Shown one piece after another: positions 1 to 5,644 of a DNA stretch of 9,858 nucleotides; positions within the stretch are counted from its first letter, which is position 1; each line of letters opens with the position of its first letter. The DNA lies in NCBI GenBank assembly GCA_964352775.1, contig CAYGTK010000159.1, positions 1 through 9,858 on the forward strand, given 5' to 3'. Made by a program: the position numbers and the translations under genes. The notes beneath the pieces are model-generated. The model ran no database searches and was not told where the DNA came from. It was given only the letters and a program-made list of their open reading frames with translations. The stretch is from CAYGTK01 sp964352775 (GTDB taxonomy: Bacteria; Bacteroidota; Bacteroidia; Chitinophagales; CAIOSU01).

Positions 1-308
1 GCTTCATTGTTCTTTCTAATTTCAATGGCATGGTGTGCCAATATGCTGTCCATTCGCTTTTTGGTTAATAGCAACTCTAGGTAACAAGGGTTTGTGTGCA
101 GTAAAAAAGGATCTACCTCGGGATATACAGACTCCACATTTTCTCGAAATTTGGTAATTGCCCTAGCTACGGAAAGGGTATCGCACATGCAAGTGTACAG
201 TGTTTTGCTTTCTTCTACTTGTATTTTGCTCCTATCATCGCAACTAGCAAAAAAGGCGGATACTATTAGTAAAAAGCAGACTATGCAGGTTGGGGTAATT
301 TTAGTCAT
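1..308 (-). CDS. Putative lipoprotein, 3' end beyond the window
   Basis: An open frame runs leftward from an ATG at 308-306 to the window edge with no stop, giving 102 visible residues. The N-terminus (MTKITPTCIVCFLLIVSAFF) is a signal peptide. It ends in a lipobox-like F-A-S-C with the lipidated cysteine at residue 23, followed by two aspartates. In Bacteroidota, acidic residues just after the cysteine are common in lipoproteins; whether this one reaches the surface cannot be told. The mature part is polar, has three further cysteines (40, 42, 75), and ends in a helical Lys/Arg-rich stretch. I do not recognise a family. The start lies only 6 bases after the stop of the upstream two-helix membrane protein, so the two genes are very probably co-transcribed and may act together in the envelope. 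The reading frame and lipoprotein signal are clear; the function is unknown. Confidence 0.8.
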   Translation of the reverse strand, partial: MTKITPTCIVCFLLIVSAFFASCDDRSKIQVEESKTLYTCMCDTLSVARAITKFRENVESVYPEVDPFLLHTNPCYLELLLTKKRMDSILAHHAIEIRKNNE

Positions 309-314
309 GGTTAA

Positions 315-1388
315 TTAGTATTGTTGATTAGGGTGCGGCCCAGGCTCTTTTCCTGCAAGCATCCTTAGTGCAGATGTAAGGTTGTACTTCAATTGATATA
401 AATAGGCTATAAAGGCTAGTACAAGCCATATTACTAAGCTCCACCCCAAAACCACGGCCCACGGTTTCATAGCGGCTTTACGCTCAAGAAGCTCATAATT
501 TATTAAGCTAGAAGCCTGTACAAGATCGCCCTTGTAGGCTACTAGAATATCGAACATGTTCACCAAAGGATCGATAAAACGCTCCGTTATCGTATCTACC
601 TGTACAAATTCAGTAGAAAGCTCGGGTAGTTGGGCCAGATCATCAAATGTGGTTTTTAAGCTATCAAGTCGCTTCATTGCTTCTGCATTCATTCCTTTGG
701 CCTCTTCTATTATTGGCGTTAAGTCAGGCTTAAGCACAGACCAATCTATAACTGGAAATGCAGGAAAGCTAGGCAGCGTAGGAAAATCAATGGTAAAAGC
801 ATCAAAAACCCCTAACACATCTATTTTGTCTATCGCCTTAATTATGCTATTTAGCGGTTCAACGGCCTTTTTTAAGTCGCCTGCAAATTTTAGTATCTGG
901 TCCTTAAAGTCGATCAGTTCATATATGTAGTTCTTTATTTTGAGTACTACCTTCTTTACTATCGCCAAATAGCTGTACAACTGTTTAAGCACAAACTTTT
1001 TAAACTTCTCAAAGTCACGCCCCTGTTCAATGGCCGCCTTTTTCATTTCCGCCCAAAAAGCTTTTGCCTTATCTTCTTGGTTGTCAATATATAGTTCAAG
1101 CTCAGCTTTAACTATCAGCAACTGCTGAACTGTTTTGTCGTAGTTTTTGGTTAGTCCATCAATTTGGTATTGCAGGGCTAGAACTCTACCTTCCAGCACC
1201 TCTACCTCATGGTACATGATGTTGTATATCTTCTTATTCTCTTGATAACTAGTGCTTTTGTAGGTAAACGTAATAAGGAAAAGCACTAACCAAATGGGAA
1301 GTAAAGAGCGAATAAGTAAGGTGAAACCTTGCACACGTAAACTTAAACGCATAGGTCTTCCTTGCGAACTGGTTGGTTGAGTTGACAT
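315..1388 (-). CDS. Two-helix membrane protein with a long coiled-coil/helical middle, function unknown
   Basis: This 357-residue protein has a short basic N-terminus (1-19), a first membrane helix at about 20-42 and a second at about 310-332, followed by a short basic tail ending in GPHPNQQY. The roughly 265 residues between them probably form one extracytoplasmic domain, with both termini in the cytoplasm. Residues 48-180 are almost entirely charged/hydrophobic heptad-like helix, probably coiled coil. Residues 191-205 are a Pro/Phe-rich break (DFPTLPSFPAFPVIDW), and more helix follows at 210-300. Two long helical arms anchored at both ends suggest a scaffold or spacer in the periplasm, but this is inference and I do not recognise the family. 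Met13 is an alternative start. A box TAGATTTA (plus-strand 1403-1410), close to the Bacteroidota -7 consensus, lies about 15 bases upstream, and a perfect inverted repeat lies further out. The lipoprotein gene follows after 6 bases. Confidence 0.85.
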   Translation of the reverse strand: MSTQPTSSQGRPMRLSLRVQGFTLLIRSLLPIWLVLFLITFTYKSTSYQENKKIYNIMYHEVEVLEGRVLALQYQIDGLTKNYDKTVQQLLIVKAELELYIDNQEDKAKAFWAEMKKAAIEQGRDFEKFKKFVLKQLYSYLAIVKKVVLKIKNYIYELIDFKDQILKFAGDLKKAVEPLNSIIKAIDKIDVLGVFDAFTIDFPTLPSFPAFPVIDWSVLKPDLTPIIEEAKGMNAEAMKRLDSLKTTFDDLAQLPELSTEFVQVDTITERFIDPLVNMFDILVAYKGDLVQASSLINYELLERKAAMKPWAVVLGWSLVIWLVLAFIAYLYQLKYNLTSALRMLAGKEPGPHPNQQY

Positions 1389-1447
1389 TACGGTAGTTTC
1401 TATAAATCTATATAAATTTTCTAAAGATTTTTATTCTTATTTATAAG

Positions 1448-1473
1448 TTGAATTAACTAAATAATTAATTCAA
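1448..1473. repeat. Perfect 9-bp inverted repeat upstream of the two-helix membrane protein
   Basis: The arms TTGAATTAA and TTAATTCAA match perfectly around an 8-base centre (CTAAATAA). The dyad is 60-85 bases upstream of the leftward ATG at 1388 and just upstream of a possible -7 box. Its position and symmetry suit a binding site for a dimeric regulator. It is very AT-rich and lacks a T-run, so it is a poor transcription terminator. Chance is a real possibility in AT-rich DNA. Confidence 0.45.
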
Positions 1474-1611
1474 TAGTGTTATTAGCACATTTTCACATCC
1501 TTTATGTACAGCTTCTACTTTCCCCAAAGCAAAGATCGCCTGTAGTAGAAATGAAAAAAACCTGGGTATATATCTAGACTATTCCAGAATTAAGGATGAT
1601 CATTAAGACTT

Positions 1612-1947
1612 TTACAGCCTAACGATAGGGGCAATGCAATGCTCTGAGGCATCCATGTCGTTCAGTACTTTATCTCGCTTAGTAGTGTTAGGGAAGCTTA
1701 CTTCATAGGTAGTGGCATCGGCCAAATAAAACCGAATAGCATCTTTTGTTTTACCCTTCTCTTCTAATTGTGTGGCTTCTATCTTCAGCAGTTCATTGTG
1801 AGGCATCTCCTTTACCTTGTTTACCAATCGGCGGGGGGGGGGTACGCGAATACCTGCTTCGTCTATCCAAATGTGTACTTGCGCAAATGCTATTATCAAA
1901 TAGCCCAACACCAATATTAAAGCCAACCCTATTGCTTGTGCAACCAT
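1612..1947 (-). CDS. Small single-pass membrane protein with an internal C10 tract, function unknown
   Basis: This 111-residue protein has an N-terminal hydrophobic segment (about 4-24, AIGLALILVLGYLIIAFA), then the short aromatic stretch HIWIDEAG, a Pro-Pro-Pro-Arg-Arg junction (36-40) and a charged, mostly helical tail. The tail (about 48-80) has a TPR-like look (LLKIEATQLEEKGKTKDAIRFYL) but is too short for a repeat domain. The basic residues after the helix suggest a cytoplasmic tail. The three prolines and part of Arg39 are encoded by ten consecutive C. Losing one C would end the protein after residue 41, and gaining one would end it after residue 51. The tail is clearly coding in the frame given here. 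It is transcribed away from 2085 and lies 223 bases from the next leftward gene. I recognise no family. Confidence 0.75.
   Translation of the reverse strand: MVAQAIGLALILVLGYLIIAFAQVHIWIDEAGIRVPPPRRLVNKVKEMPHNELLKIEATQLEEKGKTKDAIRFYLADATTYEVSFPNTTKRDKVLNDMDASEHCIAPIVRL
1833..1842. repeat. Homopolymer tract of ten G (C10 in the gene on the minus strand)
   Basis: Ten consecutive G on the plus strand sit inside the 1612-1947 gene at codons 36-39. Tracts of this length are prone to slipped-strand errors both in cells and in sequencing. No other homopolymer of G or C of similar length occurs in the window. Confidence 0.95.
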
Positions 1948-2005
1948 TGTTATCTACTTAGTAAGTGCGAAGAAAGGTAAAAATGTGGAATAGCAGTAGC
2001 CATAG

Positions 2006-2017
2006 CCTGCTTGCAGG
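2006..2017. promoter_or_regulatory. Small dyad in a divergent promoter region (CCTGC-TT-GCAGG)
   Basis: A perfect 5-bp inverted repeat with a 2-base centre lies in the 137-base gap between the leftward gene starting at 1947 and the rightward gene starting at 2085. It is comparatively GC-rich in AT-rich surroundings and sits 59 bases from the left start and 68 bases from the right start. That is a plausible place for a shared operator. The call rests on symmetry and location only. Confidence 0.3.
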
Positions 2018-2084
2018 AATAGTTATTGCAATTATCGCGAGGTTCAAAAAACTAACTACTTTCAACTTCAGTTATTGTTAAATA

Positions 2085-2618
2085 ATGAACGCCAAACAAT
2101 TCGTACAAGTATTAATTGATGAGCTACCTAAAAGCAGCGCTACTACCCGCAGGAATTTGACTAAGCAAATAATAGAGAACCAGTATGCTATTGAAACGCT
2201 AAGTGTTTGTTTAAAGAAAGACCTTAGAGTAGCCAGCCGCTTCAGTTGGTTGCTTTCTGATCTTGGTGAGTATAACAAAGCATACTTACGAAATGCATTG
2301 CCCTTTCTATGGAAAAAGTCGGAAGAGATAACACACACCAGTTTCAAACGAAGCTTTGTGAAATATTGGCTGGTAGCAGGTATACCAGAAGAGCAAGAAG
2401 GCCATGCGCTAGACCTCTCTTTCCAACTACTGAACGACGACGAATTGAAGGTAGGCGTTAAATCATGGGCCTTATCGCTATTGTTCCAGTTAACAAAAAA
2501 GCACCCAGAGATAATTCCCGAATTGCGCACTTGCATGGAACATCAGATGAACAGGAATACCAATGCTTTTAAGCATAAGTGCAAGAAACTGCTTGCTAAG
2601 CTTTCGATAGACACCTAA
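2085..2618 (+). CDS. Small all-helical HEAT/ARM-like protein of a Bacteroidota family
   Basis: This 177-residue protein has no signal peptide or membrane segment and appears to consist only of amphipathic helices. The order TRRNLTKQIIE, ETLSVCLK, ASRFSWLLSDL, LRNALPFLW, SFKRSFVKYWLV, VGVKSWALSLLFQLTKKHPEI and FKHKCKKLLAKL looks like three to four HEAT/ARM-type helix pairs. From memory it resembles a small Bacteroidota family often encoded beside purB and sometimes mislabelled adenylosuccinate lyase. It has none of the lyase signature sequences, and no purB is in this window, so I do not transfer that name. Such folds usually bind protein partners, and the partner is unknown. It is a single gene here, with no Shine-Dalgarno sequence before the ATG and no clear terminator after it. 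Confidence 0.8.
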   Translation: MNAKQFVQVLIDELPKSSATTRRNLTKQIIENQYAIETLSVCLKKDLRVASRFSWLLSDLGEYNKAYLRNALPFLWKKSEEITHTSFKRSFVKYWLVAGIPEEQEGHALDLSFQLLNDDELKVGVKSWALSLLFQLTKKHPEIIPELRTCMEHQMNRNTNAFKHKCKKLLAKLSIDT

Positions 2619-2757
2619 ATTATGGCCCAACAATTTTAGATATTGTACACTTCCCTTCAGTTAGTTTAATTTCTGAAAAATACGTTAGCTAATTTGACTA
2701 ATAGACCACCAATAGCAGTTAAAATCTACGTTTCTAACATGTAATAATCACCCAAAT

Positions 2758-2778
2758 TCTGATCGCTTCATCTGATCG
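2758..2778 (+). repeat. Direct repeat TCTGATCG, 13-base period, upstream of the secreted-protein cluster
   Basis: Two identical 8-base copies (2758-2765 and 2771-2778) are separated by CTTCA. They lie just upstream of a -7-like box and 37-57 bases before the ATG at 2815, roughly where a -33 element or an activator site would be. I find no good TTTG -33 box there. This could be a site for an activator or an alternative sigma factor, or it may be chance. Confidence 0.35.
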
Positions 2779-2786
2779 TAAATCTG

Positions 2787-2794
2787 TATTTTAG
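2787..2794 (+). promoter_or_regulatory. Possible -7 promoter box for the three-gene secreted-protein cluster
   Basis: TATTTTAG matches five of the six fixed bases of the Bacteroidota consensus TAnnTTTG. It ends 20 bases before the ATG, implying a short leader of about 13-15 bases. No matching -33 box is visible at the usual 19-21 base spacing; the TCTGATCG repeat takes that place. Confidence 0.3.
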
Positions 2795-2814
2795 CCTTCC
2801 ATAAAAAATTAGCT

Positions 2815-3207
2815 ATGCGTTCATTATTTATTGCATCTATGTTGTTATTATCGGTAGGAGTGTTTGCTCAAGGATTAACTTTTAGCCAAGTGCTAACACC
2901 AGCTGGATCAGTAGCGGCCGGAACCACTTTTACTATCGGCCCAGTACCTGCAGGTAAGGTTTGGAAGCTAGAGAATGCAGCCATTGAGAGTAATGTATTA
3001 GATTGTTATTTCGTATCAACAAATGGTGTAAGGGTCTATATTGGGGATGGGTTTAACGGTATTTTCGCCCCTACAGGAAACACGTCATCAGGAGCGCAGT
3101 TCCGAGCAATGTGGATGAAAGCAGGTGATATTATTGAAGTAGACAATATTGCCAGTAGCTCAACTCACGAATGTATGTTCTCTATTATTGAGTTCAACGC
3201 ACCGTAA
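2815..3207 (+). CDS. Small secreted protein, EFNAP family, paralogue 1 (cysteine-containing)
   Basis: This 130-residue protein has a signal peptide of about 19 residues (MRSLFIASMLLLSVGVFAQ), cleaved after FAQ. The mature protein of about 111 residues is rich in Val, Thr, Gly and Ser and looks all-beta. Shared landmarks with the two following genes are GLTFSQVLT at its start, VPAGKVWKLE (44-53), a W-x-KAGD-x-xEV segment (100-109) and the end FSIIEFNAP at the stop codon. Alternating strands and a late aromatic-Trp/AGD segment suggest a jelly-roll or similar beta-sandwich; that is inference. Only this copy has mature cysteines, Cys64 and Cys120, at positions filled by Met/Phe and Tyr in the other two, so a disulfide is possible. 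No T9SS C-terminal domain is present; export is by Sec, and the final location is unknown. It is the first gene of a probable three-gene operon. Confidence 0.85.
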   Translation: MRSLFIASMLLLSVGVFAQGLTFSQVLTPAGSVAAGTTFTIGPVPAGKVWKLENAAIESNVLDCYFVSTNGVRVYIGDGFNGIFAPTGNTSSGAQFRAMWMKAGDIIEVDNIASSSTHECMFSIIEFNAP

Positions 3208-3244
3208 TAAGTTCCTATAAGCTAATAACCATCAACCCCACTTT

Positions 3245-3634
3245 ATGAAGATCATTTTTGTAGGCCTGCTATCTCTGTTTTCTCTTACTGCCTTTTCACA
3301 AAACTTAAGCTTTGGTCAAGTACTTACACTTGGCGAAGACATTCCACCAGGTAATGTGGTAAGTATGACTGTACCTGCCGGAAAAGTGTGGAAGCTGGAG
3401 AACTTTGCCTTTGAGAATGGTGTGGTAGACATGTATTGGATAAGTCCGTTAGGTAATAGGATATTTATCTCTAGTGGCTCAAGTACAATTTCTCCTCGAC
3501 CTGGTAGTACTACAAGCTCTGCTGTAATACAAGCTACGTGGTTCAAAGCGGGGGATGTTTTGGAAATAGAGAACTTCTCCTCCTCTCAAACCTATGGTTA
3601 TTTCCTTTCTATTTTGGAATTTAACGCACCCTAA
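3245..3634 (+). CDS. Small secreted protein, EFNAP family, paralogue 2
   Basis: This 129-residue protein has a signal peptide cleaved after about residue 19 (ending AFSQ) and the same beta-rich body as its neighbours: NLSFGQVLT, VPAGKVWKLE (43-52), TWFKAGDVLEIEN and the terminal LSILEFNAP. It has no cysteine. Met63 and Tyr119 occupy the columns of the paralogue-1 cysteines. It starts 37 bases after paralogue 1 stops, with no terminator between them, so co-transcription is likely. The divergence between copies, with short invariant motifs in variable loops, indicates old duplications kept by selection rather than a recent copy. Function unknown; a structural, adhesive or ligand-binding exoprotein is possible. 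Confidence 0.85.
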   Translation: MKIIFVGLLSLFSLTAFSQNLSFGQVLTLGEDIPPGNVVSMTVPAGKVWKLENFAFENGVVDMYWISPLGNRIFISSGSSTISPRPGSTTSSAVIQATWFKAGDVLEIENFSSSQTYGYFLSILEFNAP

Positions 3635-3658
3635 ATAAATTAGCCTCAACTTACTATT

Positions 3659-4057
3659 ATGAGATACTTACTACTCGCCCTTCTAGTATTCACTACTTCA
3701 CAAGTTTTTTCACAGGGATTAACCTTTAACCGCGTAGTTACCTTTAGTAGTGACGTGACGCCAAGCACCACCGTAACTGTAGGCACTGTGCCTGTAGGCA
3801 AGGTTTGGAAAGTGGAATCAGTTGTTCTAGAAAGCAGTTCCCTCGATTTTTATGTTATAGCCGCTTCTAACCCTGGTCTTCGTGTCTTCTCAGGAGATGG
3901 GTCTGCCTATTTAGTAGGTATTACTGCCTCTACTTCATCAAGAAGCTTACACAACCCCATATGGCTGGCGGCCGGAGATAAAATGGAGGTAACCAATGTA
4001 TCTGGCGGAGCGAATTATAATTACTTCTTCTCCATTATCGAGTTTAACGCACCTTAA
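3659..4057 (+). CDS. Small secreted protein, EFNAP family, paralogue 3
   Basis: This 132-residue protein has a signal peptide cleaved after about residue 19 (ending VFSQ). Family landmarks are GLTFNRVVT, VPVGKVWKVE (44-53), IWLAAGDKMEV and the terminal FSIIEFNAP. A two-residue insertion (SNPG) precedes the LRVFSGDG strand compared with paralogue 1. It lacks cysteines, with Phe64 and Tyr122 in those columns. It begins 24 bases after paralogue 2 and is the last of the three. Its stop codon TAA overlaps the stop of the convergent gene on the other strand within the shared bases TTAA. No terminator hairpin is visible, so read-through antisense to the opposite gene is possible. Confidence 0.85.
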   Translation: MRYLLLALLVFTTSQVFSQGLTFNRVVTFSSDVTPSTTVTVGTVPVGKVWKVESVVLESSSLDFYVIAASNPGLRVFSGDGSAYLVGITASTSSRSLHNPIWLAAGDKMEVTNVSGGANYNYFFSIIEFNAP

Positions 4058-5454
4058 GCCAACTTAGCTAGCAACCACTGCTTTTCAGTAAGATCATTCT
4101 CTTCTTCTATCTGTTTTTTCACGAGCATGCGCTTAGTTGTGTTGCCTGGTGGCAGTTCGGCTACTTGGCGGGTATACTTCAACAAGTTTCTATAGTTCTT
4201 GGTATGATAACCCAAGGCCTTATGCCTACGGATAAACTGACGGAAACTATCTATCATGGCTATTAGGGCCTCGTACTCACCCATTTCCAAATACGTTTTT
4301 AACAGCAGGGTTCGGGCATCTAATGCTATCGACCTATCCTTATAATCCACTTGGCTAAGCTGGCCTACCACCTCGCTAAATTGCCGCTGTTCAAAATAAA
4401 GCTTGGCTAGGTTGTAGTTCAAAAAATCGCTTCGTTGTTCTTCTGTTAATTTATCAGAGTAGTTATTCAAAAAGTGTTCGGTCCACTCATACTGTTTTTG
4501 GTTTAAGGCAACGGCTACTATGTTTTTATAGGCAGATCCATCTAACCCGCCATCATCGTTCAATAATGAGCCACTCTCTAATCCCGACCTATACAACTCA
4601 AACAGTTGGCTGATATACTTGCGCTTACCCGTGTTCAATTGCTTAATGCAATAGTTCCGCGCCAGCACGTATAGGTCACGTAATTCTTGCAATGGCATCT
4701 GCTCTGCGTTATTGGCTAAACATTGTTGTAAAGCTGTAAAATGAGATTCGTCCTCCGCTTCTTTCAAAGTAAGCAGGGCCAAGTAGTAGCTATTAATTAA
4801 AGCATCCGTTGGCGGATGTACGTTTAAATACCCCACTATTTCATCAATCAGGGTGTAGTCAAATTCCTTCTTCAGTACATTTTGATAGCTCCACATACCG
4901 CAGGCCAGTTTCAGCTTTTGGGCCAGGTACAAATTATCTAAAGTCGTATTTACCTCTTGAATATATTCCGCAGGTTGACCTTGCGCTAGGGCTTGTAGTT
5001 CCAGCTCTTGGTAATACTCCAACACCGCCTGCCTATCATACTCATCGGGTTGGTTTAACTCTTGTTGCCACTTATTGGCTTGTCTAGTAATAGTGCGGTG
5101 ATGCTTGGGCAGCTGCTGCTTGCGGTAATACTCCATTAGCTGTAATTGCATAGCACTGGGCCGCTGCTGCATTCCCTCTATAGCTATAAACTGCTCTACC
5201 ACCTTAAACAATAACGACGAGATATGCCGTAGCTTCAAATCATCAAAAGTCTGCTGCGGATATAGTGCCTGCCACACCGCCTGCTTAGCTAACTTACTCG
5301 GCCGTAGGGCAGGATATTGCTTATCGATATAAACAAACAAGGCCACCACATGCTCATTTTTATTGAAATAGGGCGAGTGTACCATATCGCGTAGGGCAGT
5401 CCACTGTGTAGAACTTAGGGTAGCACATACTTGTATCAGCTTAGTATCTTGCAT
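4054..5454 (-). CDS. Large helical-repeat (TPR-like) protein of a Bacteroidota family
   Basis: This 466-residue protein has no signal peptide or membrane helix and is almost wholly alpha-helical. The N-terminus holds the motif HSPYFNKNE (26-34) and then a segment RHISSLLFKVVEQFI (76-90). I associate this pattern from memory with a widespread unnamed Bacteroidota family. The C-terminal half has TPR-like helix pairs, for example LNYNLAKLYFEQRQFSEVVGQL and ARTLLLKTYLEMGEYEALIAMI, and ends in a basic/acidic helix. It is probably a cytoplasmic scaffold or protein-binding protein; no catalytic motif is seen. It is a single gene, leftward, converging on the secreted-protein cluster, and its stop codon shares bases TTAA with the stop of paralogue 3. 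Its start region is divergent from the T9SS cargo gene. Confidence 0.85.
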   Translation of the reverse strand: MQDTKLIQVCATLSSTQWTALRDMVHSPYFNKNEHVVALFVYIDKQYPALRPSKLAKQAVWQALYPQQTFDDLKLRHISSLLFKVVEQFIAIEGMQQRPSAMQLQLMEYYRKQQLPKHHRTITRQANKWQQELNQPDEYDRQAVLEYYQELELQALAQGQPAEYIQEVNTTLDNLYLAQKLKLACGMWSYQNVLKKEFDYTLIDEIVGYLNVHPPTDALINSYYLALLTLKEAEDESHFTALQQCLANNAEQMPLQELRDLYVLARNYCIKQLNTGKRKYISQLFELYRSGLESGSLLNDDGGLDGSAYKNIVAVALNQKQYEWTEHFLNNYSDKLTEEQRSDFLNYNLAKLYFEQRQFSEVVGQLSQVDYKDRSIALDARTLLLKTYLEMGEYEALIAMIDSFRQFIRRHKALGYHTKNYRNLLKYTRQVAELPPGNTTKRMLVKKQIEEENDLTEKQWLLAKLA

Positions 5455-5495
5455 ATAGCTTTTTTATCAGACCACAAAACTAAATATTTCAGACA

Positions 5496-5509
5496 CTGCC
5501 TAGCGGCAG
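5496..5509. repeat. Short hairpin CTGCC-TAGC-GGCAG near the start of the 466-residue gene
   Basis: A perfect 5-bp inverted repeat with a 4-base loop lies 42-55 bases upstream of the leftward ATG at 5454, in the divergent gap 5455-5644. It could fold in the leader of that mRNA or serve as an operator. It is short, so chance is possible. Confidence 0.25.
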
Positions 5510-5555
5510 GCGCAATTAAAATAGCATATTTACCTTATAATCACCATTATTTTTT

Positions 5556-5577
5556 GGACAACTTCAATAATTTGTCC
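5556..5577. promoter_or_regulatory. Inverted repeat GGACAA-N10-TTGTCC flanked by T-runs, upstream of the T9SS cargo gene
   Basis: Perfect 6-bp arms lie around a 10-base centre, preceded by TTTTTT and followed by TTTTT. They lie 68-89 bases before the ATG at 5645. Two readings fit: an operator overlapping a TTTG box (5571-5574) that could be a -33 element, or a weak rightward terminator/attenuator. The stem is short for a terminator and there is no upstream rightward gene nearby, so I favour an operator. Confidence 0.35.
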
Positions 5578-5644
5578 TTTTTATGCTGATGAGATAGCTG
5601 CAAGTTTGTATCGTGATAAAATAGAACATGCTAATACTATTACT

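Noticed and set aside
556..930. Plus-strand open frame of 124 residues inside the two-helix membrane protein gene
   Set aside because: It is a Ser-rich shadow of the minus-strand gene, which has clear membrane helices and heptad patterns.
2078..2536. Minus-strand open frame of 152 residues over the HEAT-like gene
   Set aside because: It is antisense to a well-formed helical protein and has low-complexity Ser/Phe content typical of a shadow frame.
2085..2618. Adenylosuccinate lyase
   Set aside because: The family is sometimes given this name by proximity to purB, but the protein is far too short and has no lyase signature.
2619..2757. Terminator or small RNA after the HEAT-like gene
   Set aside because: Only short weak dyads such as TTAGCTAA (2685-2692) are visible, with no stem followed by a T-run.
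3208..3244. Terminator between paralogues 1 and 2
   Set aside because: No stem-loop is present in the 37-base gap, so the genes look co-transcribed.
4809..5087. Plus-strand open frame of 92 residues inside the 466-residue helical-repeat gene
   Set aside because: It has no signal, motif or upstream site, and the minus-strand frame is a convincing protein throughout.
5606..5644. TTG-initiated 13-residue extension of the T9SS cargo protein
   Set aside because: It adds polar residues before a complete signal peptide, and the ATG at 5645 gives a normal N-terminus.
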